64,000 nucleotides of DNA from Oscillospiraceae bacterium (GCA_017550285.1 JAFZPP010000011.1:62001-126000); one strand, 5' to 3'. Shown: positions 24,041 to 33,370, counted from the first letter of the stretch. Notes: generated from the letters alone by a model not told the origin. Numbers and translations are program-made.

Positions 24041-26434
24041 ATGACACATATCTATATTGATCTGTCGCGCCTCTGCCTGACGCCCTTCACGACCGGCATT
24101 CAGCGCGTTGCAAAGGAGATTGTCCTGCGGATGCTGCAAGATGCGCGTGTCTCCGTGACGCTGCTCTGCACACTTCCCTCGCAGACCGCATGGCGCGTGC
24201 TGCCGCATGATGCCTTTATCCGCTATTATACGGAGAAAACGGGCAGTCCCTACGGCGAGGGCAGACCGCAGCTTCTGACGCCGGAGGATATCCCTTCGGG
24301 TGCAGTCTTTTTCGATATTGACAGCGCATGGAATATGCCGATGCACCGCGGCTGGCTGTTCCCGATTCTGAAAGCGCACGGCGTCACGGTTGTACCGCAT
24401 CTCTATGATCTGATCCCCGTGACCGATCCGCAGTATTTTCATGAGCAGACGATGCGGCAGTTTCTCTCGTGGGTGACGGCAGTTTTGCAGTATGCCGATC
24501 ATATCATCTGCAATGCCGAGGCGACGAAATTCGCGCTGCATACGCTCTGTGAGACACTGGATATCGGCGCACCTGCGTGCTCTGTTGTGCCGCTCGGCGC
24601 AGATTTTGCGAAAAAGGCAGCCGCCGCGGAGGATGAAGATACCGCCCTTCTGGAGCAGCTTCCGCAGTACCGCTATCTGTTAATGGTCGGCACAATCGAG
24701 CCGCGCAAAAATCATCGTCTTTTGCTGGATGCGGTTCCCGCGCTGGCAAGTCGCGGCATCAAGGTTGTATTTGCCGGCAGAATCGGCTGGAATATGGACG
24801 CATTTGCGAAGGAAATGGCAAAGCATCCGGAGAAGGGGCGCAATTTCTTCTTCGCACAGGGACCCTCCGACGCAACGATTCAGGCGCTTTACCGCAATGC
24901 GCTGGCGGTCGCCTTCCCGACGAAAAACGAGGGCTTCGGCCTGCCGATTGTCGAAGCCTATATGAACGGCACGCCGGTGCTCGCTTCGGATATACCGGTG
25001 CTGCGCGAAGTCGGCGGCAGTCTTGCAGATTATTTTGACAATACGAGTGTGGATTCGCTGCTTGCGGCAGTAGACCGCCTGACCGCCGATGAAGCCGCAT
25101 ATCAGGAAAAGCGCGCGCAGATCGCAGCATACCGCCCGCGGACATGGGATACCGCCGCAGAGGAGATGACCGCGGCGCTTTGCAGATGCGGCAAAGACGA
25201 GGGGAGTCTGCCGGATGATCTTCGTGTATCACAAATGGTCGTGCTGACGGCGCGCAATGACGATCTGCTGCGCACACTGCCGTATCTGGATGCGCATATG
25301 CAGTTTATTGAGCAGATGCTCGTCATTTGTCCGCAGCGGAATGTCGCGGAATTGCAGGAGAAATGGCAGGGCAGAATCCGCCTTGATTTCTATACGGATG
25401 AGCAGCTCCTTGCAGGCGAATCGCTGCCCGAGGATCATACCACGCGCAATTTCTATCTGCGCTGCCTGCTGATGCAGAAAGCGCCGCTTGACGATGTTTT
25501 CATCATGACGGACGACGATTACCGTCCGCTGGTGCCGGTAACGCAGGAATTCTTTGTGCGGTCGGGGCGGTATCAGGCATACTATTGCTATGATCTCCGG
25601 CAGTGGCGCGGCACGCAGGGCGATTACACATCCTATGACCGCAGCATGTTCCGGACGCGGGATTTTCTCTGTGCGAACGCGCTGCCGACATTGCAGTATT
25701 CGTCGCATCAGCCGCAGATTATCGACCGGAAGCTGTATCTTGACATGCTTGCGGAATATCCGGATATCATGATGCAGGGACTCGATGAATGGAGCACCTA
25801 TTTCAACCGCAGTATTGCGAAGGAGCCGGCGCGGTTTGCGGTGCGGCGTTACTGTGCGGTATGCTGGCCCGGGGCAGTTTCGGACTGGCAGCTCTGGTGC
25901 GAGCCGGAATCGCTGGTGTTCGAGAATTTCTATGATGTGCTTTATGGGGAAAACCGCGCTTTTGCGGGACTTTCCAAGGAATATGACCCTGAAACGCATG
26001 CAGCGGATGCGGCAGAGAAGATTCGCCGCTGGAGCGCAGAGCTTGCCGTGCAGAAGGCGGAGCGCAGCGCGATGCAGACCTATGCGGAGATGTACCGCGA
26101 CCGGTATTACCGGCTGCCGGAATTTTTGCTGACGGTGCAGGAGGGTCAGCCTGTGCTGACGGTGCCTGCATTGCTGTATCTGCCTGCGGGAGCGGTGATT
26201 CGCCTGCCGCTGCTGACGGACGATGCAGCGCGCGCGGTGACGGAGCCGGTTGTATACAGCATCGACGATGAAAACGGCAGACATATCATGCAGCCGCGCG
26301 AGGTAATTCCTGCGGAGGTAGACCGCGGTGTCCCGCCGGAGATGATTCTGCCGCTGCCGCCTTATGCATTCCGCGGCATTCTGACAGTCAGCTGCGGCGA
26401 ATGCATGGTGCACTGCGCCCTCTCCTGCGTGTAA
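24041..26434 (+). CDS. Two-domain glycosyltransferase (GT4 plus GT-A-like)
   Basis: 797 residues. Residues 1 to about 365 form a GT-B family 4 glycosyltransferase, with MVGTIEPRKNH and the nucleotide-sugar site KNEGFGLPIVEAYMNGTPVLAS. Residues about 400-640 resemble a GT-A or capsule-type transferase with an acidic metal site in IMTDDDYRPL and a later GLDEWSTYFN. The last ~150 residues look beta-rich. The enzyme probably builds part of a surface polysaccharide in the cytoplasm. It is the last gene of the rnr operon, directly after a DUF4214-like gene. Confidence 0.78.
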   Translation: MTHIYIDLSRLCLTPFTTGIQRVAKEIVLRMLQDARVSVTLLCTLPSQTAWRVLPHDAFIRYYTEKTGSPYGEGRPQLLTPEDIPSGAVFFDIDSAWNMPMHRGWLFPILKAHGVTVVPHLYDLIPVTDPQYFHEQTMRQFLSWVTAVLQYADHIICNAEATKFALHTLCETLDIGAPACSVVPLGADFAKKAAAAEDEDTALLEQLPQYRYLLMVGTIEPRKNHRLLLDAVPALASRGIKVVFAGRIGWNMDAFAKEMAKHPEKGRNFFFAQGPSDATIQALYRNALAVAFPTKNEGFGLPIVEAYMNGTPVLASDIPVLREVGGSLADYFDNTSVDSLLAAVDRLTADEAAYQEKRAQIAAYRPRTWDTAAEEMTAALCRCGKDEGSLPDDLRVSQMVVLTARNDDLLRTLPYLDAHMQFIEQMLVICPQRNVAELQEKWQGRIRLDFYTDEQLLAGESLPEDHTTRNFYLRCLLMQKAPLDDVFIMTDDDYRPLVPVTQEFFVRSGRYQAYYCYDLRQWRGTQGDYTSYDRSMFRTRDFLCANALPTLQYSSHQPQIIDRKLYLDMLAEYPDIMMQGLDEWSTYFNRSIAKEPARFAVRRYCAVCWPGAVSDWQLWCEPESLVFENFYDVLYGENRAFAGLSKEYDPETHAADAAEKIRRWSAELAVQKAERSAMQTYAEMYRDRYYRLPEFLLTVQEGQPVLTVPALLYLPAGAVIRLPLLTDDAARAVTEPVVYSIDDENGRHIMQPREVIPAEVDRGVPPEMILPLPPYAFRGILTVSCGECMVHCALSCV

Positions 26435-26437
26435 AGA

Positions 26438-26530
26438 GGTGTCTCCGACGGATCAATAATGGGGCTTTACAGTATTGCTGCGCAAACTGTCCTCAAACTC
26501 CGCCAAAGGGATATTGTCTCTTTGGAATCC
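26438..26530 (+). repeat. Structured repeat family 2, partial copy 3
   Basis: Begins three bases after the glycosyltransferase stop with TGTCTCCGACGGATCAATAATGG, compare TATCTCCGATGGATTTATAATG in the full copies. It keeps the first hairpin as CCAAAGGGATATTGTCTCTTTGG where the full copies have CCGGAGGG/CCCTCCGG, i.e. two compensated base pairs. The 3' half is missing. Confidence 0.65.
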
Positions 26531-26544
26531 CATTTTGATATAAT

Positions 26545-26592
26545 AAAAGCCGTTCAATCAAAGCGTTATGCGATGAGTGGACGGCTTCTGTT
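26545..26592 (+). terminator. Hairpin after the rnr operon
   Basis: AAGCCGTTCA pairs with TGGACGGCTT across a 20-base loop and is followed by CTGTTTTC; a weak terminator. The remaining bases to the hydE stop hold a small hairpin ATCCGCCGCAGGCGGAT and nothing else I can support. Confidence 0.5.
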
Positions 26593-26684
26593 TTCAAATC
26601 ATCCGCCGCAGGCGGATACCACAACTTCTCTCTCCTGCCTGCTGACTTTCTTCTTGCAAAGGAAGAGCAGCAGGACGATGCCGC

Positions 26685-27719
26685 TTACTTCACAAGTGAA
26701 TCCCCGACATCGGAGACAATGCGGTAGCCTGCGGATTTGACGCGCTGTTCGAGACAGCCTTTGCACTGCGTGGCTTCTTCGCCGGTGCAGATTTTGTTCT
26801 CATAGAGGTCATAGAGCTTCCGGACGGCGGTCGGGCTGAGATTCGGCATCATGACGTTTCCGCCGGCTTTCAGCGCAAGTTCGCGTCCCTGCGGATGCAT
26901 GGAGCCGAAAGCGGTTGTCGCCGGAATCAGCGCTTTGGGAAAGAGCAGCCGCAGCATTGCAATTATTTTGAGACTGAAATGCAGATCACCCGAGGGCATA
27001 TCGGCAAAGGGCGTCTCCTTGTGCGTGATATAGGGACCGACGCCGATCATCGCGGGCTGCAAATCCTGCAAAAAGCGGATGTCGGCAAGCAGATATTCCG
27101 GCGTCTGATAGGGCGATCCGATCATGAAGCCGCTGCCGACCTGATAGCCGATTGCTTTCAGATCAAGGAGGCAGCGCTTGCGGTTTTCGAGCGACATGCT
27201 TTCGGGATGCAGCATCCGGTAATGCTCCGGCGATGCGGTTTCATGGCGCAGCAGATAGCGCCGCGCACCGGCATCATAATAGCGCTGATAGCTTTCGCGC
27301 GGTTTCTCGCCGATTGAGAGCGTAATGCGGCAGTCAGGGTGCTGCTTTACGATTGCAGCGACCAGCGCGCAGATTTTCTCATCGGTATAGTAAGGGTCCT
27401 CGCCGCCCTGTAAGACGAAGGTGCGGTAGCCGAGGGAGTAGCCCTCTTTGCAGCAGGCGAGGATTTGTTCATCGGTCAGACGGTAGCGCTCCGCATGGGG
27501 ATTGCCTGCGCGGATGCCGCAGTAATAGCAGTTGTTTTTACAGTAATTCGTAAACTCGATCAATCCGCGCAGATACACCGCATCACCATACCATTTGCGG
27601 CGTTCGGCAGCGGCAGCGGCAAAGAGCTTTTCTTCGGGCTGCGGCTCGGTCAGGAATGTCAGCAATTCCGTATCGGTCAGATCGTGTTCGGTTTGTAGCT
27701 TTTCAATCAGTTCGGACAA
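26685..27719 (-). CDS. hydE: [FeFe]-hydrogenase maturase HydE
   Basis: 344 residues of the biotin synthase/HydE radical SAM family. The cluster motif is Cys60-x3-Cys64-x2-Cys67 within FTNYCKNNCYYCGIRAGN, typical of HydE; FVLQGGEDPYY and RHETASPEHY follow. HydE helps build the H-cluster of [FeFe]-hydrogenase, which fits a fermentative H2 producer. The start appears to be TTG 27719 with AAAGGAG eight bases upstream; no ATG serves. HydF and HydG are not in the window. Confidence 0.88.
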   Translation of the reverse strand: MSELIEKLQTEHDLTDTELLTFLTEPQPEEKLFAAAAAERRKWYGDAVYLRGLIEFTNYCKNNCYYCGIRAGNPHAERYRLTDEQILACCKEGYSLGYRTFVLQGGEDPYYTDEKICALVAAIVKQHPDCRITLSIGEKPRESYQRYYDAGARRYLLRHETASPEHYRMLHPESMSLENRKRCLLDLKAIGYQVGSGFMIGSPYQTPEYLLADIRFLQDLQPAMIGVGPYITHKETPFADMPSGDLHFSLKIIAMLRLLFPKALIPATTAFGSMHPQGRELALKAGGNVMMPNLSPTAVRKLYDLYENKICTGEEATQCKGCLEQRVKSAGYRIVSDVGDSLVK

Positions 27720-27751
27720 GTGTATTTCTCCTTTGATTCAGATATCAGCGT

Positions 27752-28324
27752 TTATTTGTTCCATGAGAACAGACATCTGGAACCGCCCTGCTCATAGACA
27801 TGGAACGCGGCATAGTGGATACGATCCTCGGCGCGCAGCTTCTCAAATACTGCATGGAACTGCCGCTCCATTTCCGCAAAATCGTTCAATTCCTGCAAAG
27901 TCTCGGTATCCTCACCAATCCGGACTCTGATAATGCCCTGATACGGTTTCCATACCGGCTTCGGATCAAACCAGTATCCGGACAGAATACCGCGCCAGTT
28001 CTTGCCGTGATCGGATATCAGCATACGCCGGTCTACCTCCGGCTCCGGTTCGGCGGTATCGCTCGGCGTGAACATCGTCAGGCTGCCGGAGGCATTCTCC
28101 AAAAACAGCCTGCCGCATTCGGGGCATTGGTAGATACACCGTTCCAGCAGATCGTAGAGTTTCCCGTGCAGATCATGCTGTTCATCCTTGGTGTGCGGCT
28201 TTTCAGCGTCTTCGATCAGATTCCAGAATTCATTGGTGTCCTGATCGGGCATAATTCGCGCCTTAAAGTACAGCTCGTCGGCGTTGTCATGGAAGCAATA
28301 GCCGCAGCGGCAAGAAAAATTCAT
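27752..28324 (-). CDS. Uncharacterised protein with cysteine pairs
   Basis: 190 residues. Cysteines at the N-terminus (CRCGYC) and at about residue 67 (CPECGRLFLEN) suggest a zinc ribbon. The C-terminal half is beta-rich and charged. No family recognised. It follows the 28329 gene by 4 bp and precedes hydE by 32 bp on the same strand. Confidence 0.7.
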   Translation of the reverse strand: MNFSCRCGYCFHDNADELYFKARIMPDQDTNEFWNLIEDAEKPHTKDEQHDLHGKLYDLLERCIYQCPECGRLFLENASGSLTMFTPSDTAEPEPEVDRRMLISDHGKNWRGILSGYWFDPKPVWKPYQGIIRVRIGEDTETLQELNDFAEMERQFHAVFEKLRAEDRIHYAAFHVYEQGGSRCLFSWNK

Positions 28325-28328
28325 AGTA

Positions 28329-28820
28329 TCACCCCACCCAGTAACGGTCGTCCTGCGGAATCAGATGTGAAAAATCAGATTCTGCACCGCGCCAGCCTTC
28401 CGGCAGATAGCGCAGATAATCCTCATCGCCGGGGAACTGCGAATAGAAAACGGAATTGTCAAAGTCCACAAACAGTGCAGGAACGAGAGCACGGCGCTGT
28501 TCATCGGATTCTGCGCGCAGGAAATCGTAGGCGAGCTCACCGGCAGAGACCTCGTCCTTTTCGATTTTTTTGAGAAATTCCTTTGCGGTATCGCGGTCGA
28601 GAACGCGGATGCGGAAGCGGCTGCTGCTGAATTCGCCGAAGGAGCCGACCTCCTTGACAAAATCGAGATCACTTTTGCCGCGGTTGATATACAGATCGTG
28701 ATAATCGTCATAGAGCTCGAGATAGTCCATTTTCCAGAGTGACTTGTCGGTGCAGTACCAGCGGTATTTTTTCTTGAAGAGGACGATGACGATAATATTT
28801 TCAGCAAATTTCGGTTCCAT
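28329..28820 (-). CDS. Uncharacterised soluble protein
   Basis: 163 residues, no family recognised, no signal peptide. ATG 28820 was chosen for its AAAGGAG site and position downstream of the promoter at 28867-28895. First gene of the apparent operon with the cysteine-pair protein and hydE. Confidence 0.7.
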   Translation of the reverse strand: MEPKFAENIIVIVLFKKKYRWYCTDKSLWKMDYLELYDDYHDLYINRGKSDLDFVKEVGSFGEFSSSRFRIRVLDRDTAKEFLKKIEKDEVSAGELAYDFLRAESDEQRRALVPALFVDFDNSVFYSQFPGDEDYLRYLPEGWRGAESDFSHLIPQDDRYWVG

Positions 28821-28866
28821 ACGGATACTCCTTTCGCGGACAGAATCCGCAGTATTTCTTTTCGTT

Positions 28867-28895
28867 ATTATACCATAACGCGAATGAAAAAGCAA
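28867..28895 (-). promoter_or_regulatory. Promoter of the 28820-26685 operon
   Basis: Minus strand TTGCTT (28890-28895), 17 bp, TATAAT (28867-28872). Confidence 0.75.
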
Positions 28896-29055
28896 CCGCC
28901 GAGCACCGCCGAAAATGATAGCAGCAGTCTCAAAAGTGGATGATATGTATAAATTCTGGATAAAGCGCACCGATCCTTTAGCGGATTCCCAGATAAATCA
29001 CGAATTTTGTTGCTATTGCACAAAAATGAAACGCAAGATTCTTCTAATACGCATC

Positions 29056-29084
29056 TTGAAACTTCCTGCGGAATCATGTATAAT
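29056..29084 (+). promoter_or_regulatory. Promoter of the AraC-family gene
   Basis: TTGAAA (29056-29061), 17 bp, TATAAT (29079-29084). Confidence 0.75.
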
Positions 29085-29147
29085 GAAGAGGAAGCATGAT
29101 GTAAAATAGCTGTTTTACGGCTGATTGCACATCGAAAGGAGGACACT

Positions 29148-30011
29148 ATGCCGCAGAATTTCAACGACCATGTGCCGAATCCGCTGGATACGCGCATCAT
29201 GAAAACGCCGAGTGCCGTTGCGCGGCGTACCTTTTTCTATTTGCAGGAATGCGGTCATCTGAAAGCAGGTGACAGTCATCATACAAGCAGGCAGAATTTG
29301 CAGTCCTTTTTGTTCGCCGTCGTGCTGGACGGCAAGGGCAGCCTCAGCTATGAAGGGCAGCGCTATCAGCTTGAGGGCGGCGACTGCTTCTTCATCGACT
29401 GCCGCGCCGCGCATTCCTATCAGAGCGATGCAAAGGCACCGTGGGAGCTGCTCTGGGTGCATTTCAACGGCTGCACGACCGAGGAATACTATAAACTGTT
29501 CCTGACGCAGCAGCAGTCGGTTTTTCATCCGGTTACCGCGATGAAATTTGTGTCGCTGCTGCAAGAGCTGATGCGTCTGAATGCAGAGACCTATGCCGAT
29601 ACCGAGGTACTGACGTCGGGGCTGCTTGTCAATCTGCTGACGATGCTCCTGACGGTCAACAGCATCTCCGAGGAGAGCGATACCGCCCTTCAGGTCAAGC
29701 TCAAAACCGTTCTTGCGCATATCGACGCGAATTTTACAACGGATATCCGGCTTGACGATCTTGCGGAACGCTTCGATATCAGCAAATATTATCTGACACG
29801 CGAATTCAAGCGTGCATACGGCGAAACAATCTTCCAGCATATTATCGGGCTGCGCATCAATTATGCAAAGCGCCTGCTGCGTTTTACGGATAAATCCGTC
29901 GAGGAGATTTCCGCGCTCTGCGGCTTCAATGACCAGAGCTATTTCTCAAAGCAGTTCAAGAAGGCGGAGAATGTGACCTGTCTTGCATTCCGCCGCCGCT
30001 GGAGAGACTGA
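29148..30011 (+). CDS. AraC-family transcriptional regulator
   Basis: 287 residues: an N-terminal cupin-like sugar-sensing domain (about 35-160, with SYEGQRYQLEGGDCFFID) and a C-terminal AraC/XylS double helix-turn-helix (about 185-283: LDDLAERFDISKYYLTREFK and SVEEISALCGFNDQSYFSKQFKK). Such regulators control sugar-use operons; the sugar importer at 31.9 kb on the same strand is a possible target, inferred only. The gene looks complete. A fragment of dpaA begins right after its stop codon. Confidence 0.88.
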   Translation: MPQNFNDHVPNPLDTRIMKTPSAVARRTFFYLQECGHLKAGDSHHTSRQNLQSFLFAVVLDGKGSLSYEGQRYQLEGGDCFFIDCRAAHSYQSDAKAPWELLWVHFNGCTTEEYYKLFLTQQQSVFHPVTAMKFVSLLQELMRLNAETYADTEVLTSGLLVNLLTMLLTVNSISEESDTALQVKLKTVLAHIDANFTTDIRLDDLAERFDISKYYLTREFKRAYGETIFQHIIGLRINYAKRLLRFTDKSVEEISALCGFNDQSYFSKQFKKAENVTCLAFRRRWRD

Positions 30012-30012
30012 G

Positions 30013-30210
30013 ATACCGGTTTCCGCTCGGCGCGTCCGGCGGAGCGAAGGCGAAGGCTGCCGCACGGTTCCGATGCACCGGCTGGATGATGTGCTCGGGG
30101 ATTTCCCGCTGATCATCAATACAGTTCCGGCGATGCTTCTGGATGCGCGGCGGCTTCGTTTTATACAGACGGGGACACTGATTCTTGATCTGGCTTCAAA
30201 ACCCGGCGGG
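30013..30210 (+). pseudogene. dpaA: Fragment of dipicolinate synthase subunit A (middle part)
   Basis: About 66 codons matching the DpaA/SpoVFA segment from the end of the nucleotide-binding fold onward: VSARRVRRSEGEG, then FPLIINTVPAMLL and TLILDLASKPGG. No start codon or N-terminal ~165 residues are present; upstream is the end of the AraC gene. The reading frame diverges after GG at 30210, and the continuation (VDFEAASALG) appears 6 kb away at 36274. DpaA helps make dipicolinic acid for spores, so this copy cannot be functional as one piece. Confidence 0.78.
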
Positions 30211-30242
30211 GATGATGCAGGAGACAGAAAGGCGGTGGATGC

Positions 30243-30965
30243 GTGAAGGACAAATGGGGCATATGGATTGCAGCCGGACTGACTGTGCTGCTGCTGACCG
30301 GCGCCGCCGGATTGTATCTGGAACGTCCGCGCACGCCGCTGGAGATCACCGTACAGAAGGAGGCTGCGGCGACAGAAGCATGCACCTCTGCACAGACGAC
30401 CGCGCAAACGAAGACGGCTGCGGCAAAACCGCAGACAGCTGTCACGACGGCGGAGACAGTCCCCGCGGAGACCGCACCGCCGGAGCATAATCTCAATCTT
30501 GCATCGGCAGAGGATTTGATGCGTGTATCCGGAATCGGCGAGGCGCTTGCTGCGGAGATCATTGCCGCGCGGATATCCCTCGGCGGATTTACGTCGCGGA
30601 CGCAGCTTTGCGGGATTGCCGGCATCGGTGAGACGCTGATGCAGCGGATCATGGCGGAGTTTGAAATTCCGGACGAGGTGATCTTGCAGGATTCGGAGGA
30701 TATTGCTGAGCCGGAGCCCGTATACTATATAAATGTATATGATGCGAATGCGGTCACGCGCGGGGAGCTGCTGACGCTGCCGGATATGACGGAAGCGAAG
30801 GCGGATGCAATTCTGGCGCTGCGCGATCAGCTCGGGCAATTTCGCGGGATATACGAGGTCGGGCTTGCGGAGGGCATTTCCGGCGAATATTTTGAGCATG
30901 TGCTGATTCATTACTTATATATAGAAGGCGATCCGGATTCGGTCGCACAGAAAACCGAAAATTAA
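30243..30965 (+). CDS. ComEA-like helix-hairpin-helix membrane protein
   Basis: 240 residues from GTG 30243. One N-terminal membrane helix (about 7-24), then a Thr/Ala/Glu-rich linker (to about 80) and two ComEA-type helix-hairpin-helix units: NLNLASAEDLMRVSGIGEAL with a partner repeat, and YINVYDANAVTRGELLTLPDM. These bind double-stranded DNA outside the membrane during natural transformation. No comEC or comEB is adjacent. The second HhH unit is more diverged. Confidence 0.8.
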   Translation: MKDKWGIWIAAGLTVLLLTGAAGLYLERPRTPLEITVQKEAAATEACTSAQTTAQTKTAAAKPQTAVTTAETVPAETAPPEHNLNLASAEDLMRVSGIGEALAAEIIAARISLGGFTSRTQLCGIAGIGETLMQRIMAEFEIPDEVILQDSEDIAEPEPVYYINVYDANAVTRGELLTLPDMTEAKADAILALRDQLGQFRGIYEVGLAEGISGEYFEHVLIHYLYIEGDPDSVAQKTEN

Positions 30966-30969
30966 AAAT

Positions 30970-31015
30970 ACCGCGCAATCCGTGCTGTTGTGCCGGATTG
31001 CGCGGTGTTTCTTTT
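30970..31015. terminator. Terminator after the ComEA-like gene
   Basis: ACCGCGCAATCCG pairs with CGGATTGCGCGGT, followed by GTTTCTTTT; it also lies at the 3' end of the converging gene. Confidence 0.87.
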
Positions 31016-31018
31016 GCA

Positions 31019-31339
31019 TTACTGCATTCTTGATTCGGCTGCGGGGTAGAATTCTTCGCCGTCGATTCGACCGAACTGCCATGCATGAGCACGGCTCTGA
31101 CGGGTCGCGGCGCCGCCGACGGGCAGATCGCAGACGAGATGCAGCGAAGGGTCCAGATCGCAGAGCTCACCGACGCTCAGGACAATCGCGTCCTCCTCGG
31201 TATGCGGGCTGCCGCAGGTGAATTCCCATGTGTTGTCATTGAAATGGTGACAGACGACGGTAACATCGCCGCCCTCCAGAACATGTGTGCAGGTCAGAAC
31301 GAGCAGGTCGGCGCGCTCGCTGAACGGATAATGTGCCAT
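31019..31339 (-). CDS. Uncharacterised small protein
   Basis: 106 residues; ATG 31339 with GGAGG upstream. Contains DDLxLVCDLPVGG-like and TCTHVLEGGDVT segments that resemble small DUF2185-type proteins, but the match is weak. No signal peptide or membrane span. Confidence 0.65.
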   Translation of the reverse strand: MAHYPFSERADLLVLTCTHVLEGGDVTVVCHHFNDNTWEFTCGSPHTEEDAIVLSVGELCDLDPSLHLVCDLPVGGAATRQSRAHAWQFGRIDGEEFYPAAESRMQ

Positions 31340-31704
31340 AAAAATACCTCCAGTCGGGTTTCGTATACCCTTATCATACAGGAAATCGGTCGAAAATGCA
31401 AGCCGGAATGTGATAATCAGGTGAAAGTTTCCAAAATTGACCGAAAATTGCGGTCGGTCTTTTGACCCGAATGCGGAAATCCGCCTGAGAGCGTCAGTTT
31501 TGCGATGCGAATTTGTAAGAATTCGCGCAAGATTTGTAACCGAATTGTAACAAACTCGAAAAAAAACATGAAAAAACGGTTGCGAAAATGAAAACGTGTA
31601 CAAAACGCAGCGGGTTCAGTTGTGTGATATGCACATTACGAACAAATAAGGTGACGAATTGGAGATTAGCATTGACTTTTCGTGCGATTTCGTGTATATT
31701 ACAA
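31340..31704. promoter_or_regulatory. Long AT-rich control region of the sugar importer
   Basis: No gene in this gap. A cre-like site TGAAAACGTGTACA (31589-31602, one mismatch to the CcpA/LacI-type consensus) lies 70 bp before the promoter TTGACT (31672-31677), 17 bp, TATATT (31695-31700). Confidence 0.55.
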
Positions 31705-31706
31705 GT

Positions 31707-31917
31707 ATGAAAAACAGGGGTGCCCGCGAAGGTCTCCGACGGAAGCCTGACACCAGAAGATTCCGGAACCCGCAGCCTTGTTTTGGAGGAAGCAAACTCA
31801 TAGATTTGAGCCGCGCTTCCGGGCTGCGCAAAACGCAGCGGAAATCCACGCCCGTCAGAACGGGTACAATTTTCAAGCGCTGCGAACGCAGCAAATATTC
31901 GCAGCAAAATGAAGGAG
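31707..31917 (+). ncRNA. Structured 5' leader RNA of the sugar importer operon
   Basis: About 210 nt between promoter and start codon, full of paired arms: GGTG/CACC (31719/31751) around AGG..TCC-GAC-GGA..CCT; CGCAGCC/GGCTGCG (31771/31822) around GGAAGC/GCTTCC and CTCA/TGAG; CCCGT/ACGGG (31851-31864); and GCTGCGAACGCAGC (31879-31892), which can instead pair with CGCAGCG at 31834. The layout suggests a riboswitch or a stand-alone structured RNA. I could not assign a class. Confidence 0.6.
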
Positions 31918-31927
31918 GAAACTTACA

Positions 31928-33370
31928 ATGAACAAGCTTAAGAAGTCCCTTGCTCTGATTGCTACTCTGGCAATCGCTTCCACCGCTTTCTATGCATGCG
32001 GTGATGATTCTCAGCCGGCTAACACCGATTCCACCTCTGATTCCGTTTCTGAGTCTGAGTCCGAATCCGAGTCCGAGTCTGAGTCCGAGTCTGAGTCCGA
32101 GTCCGATATCGATGATCCGGCACCTTCTGCTGAGATCAAGGTTCCGGAGACCGGCGACAAGCTCTCCATCCTCTGCTGGACCGGCGACGACGTCGAGAAG
32201 ATGATCGAGAACTTCACCGATAACACCGATTACACCGCAGACCAGGTTGAGTATGTCAACGTTGGTTCCAAGGGCGGCGAGGCTCGTGAGGAGTACGCAA
32301 ACTACTTCGCAGGTGATGAGGACGCTGACCTCTTCGTTCTCGAGGCTGACTGGATCCTCGACTACATCAACAACGATGAGTACACCGCTCCGCTGGCTGA
32401 CCTCGGTTTCTCTGAGTCTGATTTCGACGGCTGCTATGATTACACCGTTTCCATCGGTACTGACAACAACGGCGTTCTGAAGGCTGCTTCCTGGCAGGCA
32501 ACTCCGGGCGGCTATGTTTACAGAACCGACCTCGCAGAGGAGTACCTCGGCGCAAAGACTCCGGAAGAGATGCAGGAGTTCGTTAAGGACTGGGATACCT
32601 TCACTGCAACTGCTAAGAAGCTGCAGGATGACGGTCACAAGATCGCTATGGCAGATACCCTCGGCGGTATGTGGCAGGTTTGGCAGTACAACCGTGCAAA
32701 AGCATGGCTGGATGCTGACAACAAGCTGATCGTTGATGACTACTGCAAGACCTATGCAGAGCTCGCAAAGGATTACTACACCAACGGCTATGTAACCAAG
32801 GAAGATCAGTGGTCTGACGGTTGGTACGCAATCGGCCAGGATGATTCCACCATGGGTTACTTCTTCTGCACTTGGTGCCTCGGCAAGGGCTCTATGCTCT
32901 CCAACGCTGAAGGCGGCGAGGGCGGCAAGACCTTCGGTAAGTACAACATCACTGCTGGTCCTTCCGGCTGGGCATGGGGCGGCTCTTGGCTGGCTCTGTC
33001 TCCGAAGTGCGACAATGGTACCATTGCTCACGACTTCATCAAGTACTTCACCGTTGATGCTACCACCGCAAAGGATTACGCTCTGTTCAAGTCCGAGTTC
33101 GTTAACAATCCGGACGTTATGAAGTCCATCGTTGATGACGGCTCCAACAAGAACGATCTCCTCGGCGGTCAGGATCAGTTCTCTGTCCTGTACGAGTCTG
33201 CTTCCACCATCGACATGGATGGCAAGATCACTGCATTCGATGCACAGATCAAGGACGCATTCAACCAGGCTGTTACCAAGTACGCGAAGGGCGACATCGC
33301 ATCCTACGATGACATGGTCACCGAGTTCAAGACCAACGCTGCAAAGATCGAGGGTATCACCGTCGAGTAA
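31928..33370 (+). CDS. Sugar ABC transporter substrate-binding lipoprotein
   Basis: 480 residues. Signal peptide with lipobox ending at Cys24 (STAFYAC). A linker with about ten Ser-Glu repeats (about 39-60) spaces the protein from the membrane. A family 1 solute-binding fold follows (KLSILCWTG to the C-terminus) with many aromatic residues (Trp-rich VADTLGG...WQVWQYN and SGWAWGGSWLAL), as in oligosaccharide binders. AAGGAGG precedes the ATG. Codon choice (GCT, GTT, TCC, ACC) is unlike the neighbours and suggests high expression. Two permeases follow. Confidence 0.9.
   Translation: MNKLKKSLALIATLAIASTAFYACGDDSQPANTDSTSDSVSESESESESESESESESESDIDDPAPSAEIKVPETGDKLSILCWTGDDVEKMIENFTDNTDYTADQVEYVNVGSKGGEAREEYANYFAGDEDADLFVLEADWILDYINNDEYTAPLADLGFSESDFDGCYDYTVSIGTDNNGVLKAASWQATPGGYVYRTDLAEEYLGAKTPEEMQEFVKDWDTFTATAKKLQDDGHKIAMADTLGGMWQVWQYNRAKAWLDADNKLIVDDYCKTYAELAKDYYTNGYVTKEDQWSDGWYAIGQDDSTMGYFFCTWCLGKGSMLSNAEGGEGGKTFGKYNITAGPSGWAWGGSWLALSPKCDNGTIAHDFIKYFTVDATTAKDYALFKSEFVNNPDVMKSIVDDGSNKNDLLGGQDQFSVLYESASTIDMDGKITAFDAQIKDAFNQAVTKYAKGDIASYDDMVTEFKTNAAKIEGITVE

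Noticed and set aside
32044..32106. Short tandem repeat resembling a repeat array
   Set aside because: It is in frame and encodes a Ser-Glu linker of a lipoprotein; not CRISPR and not a frameshift.
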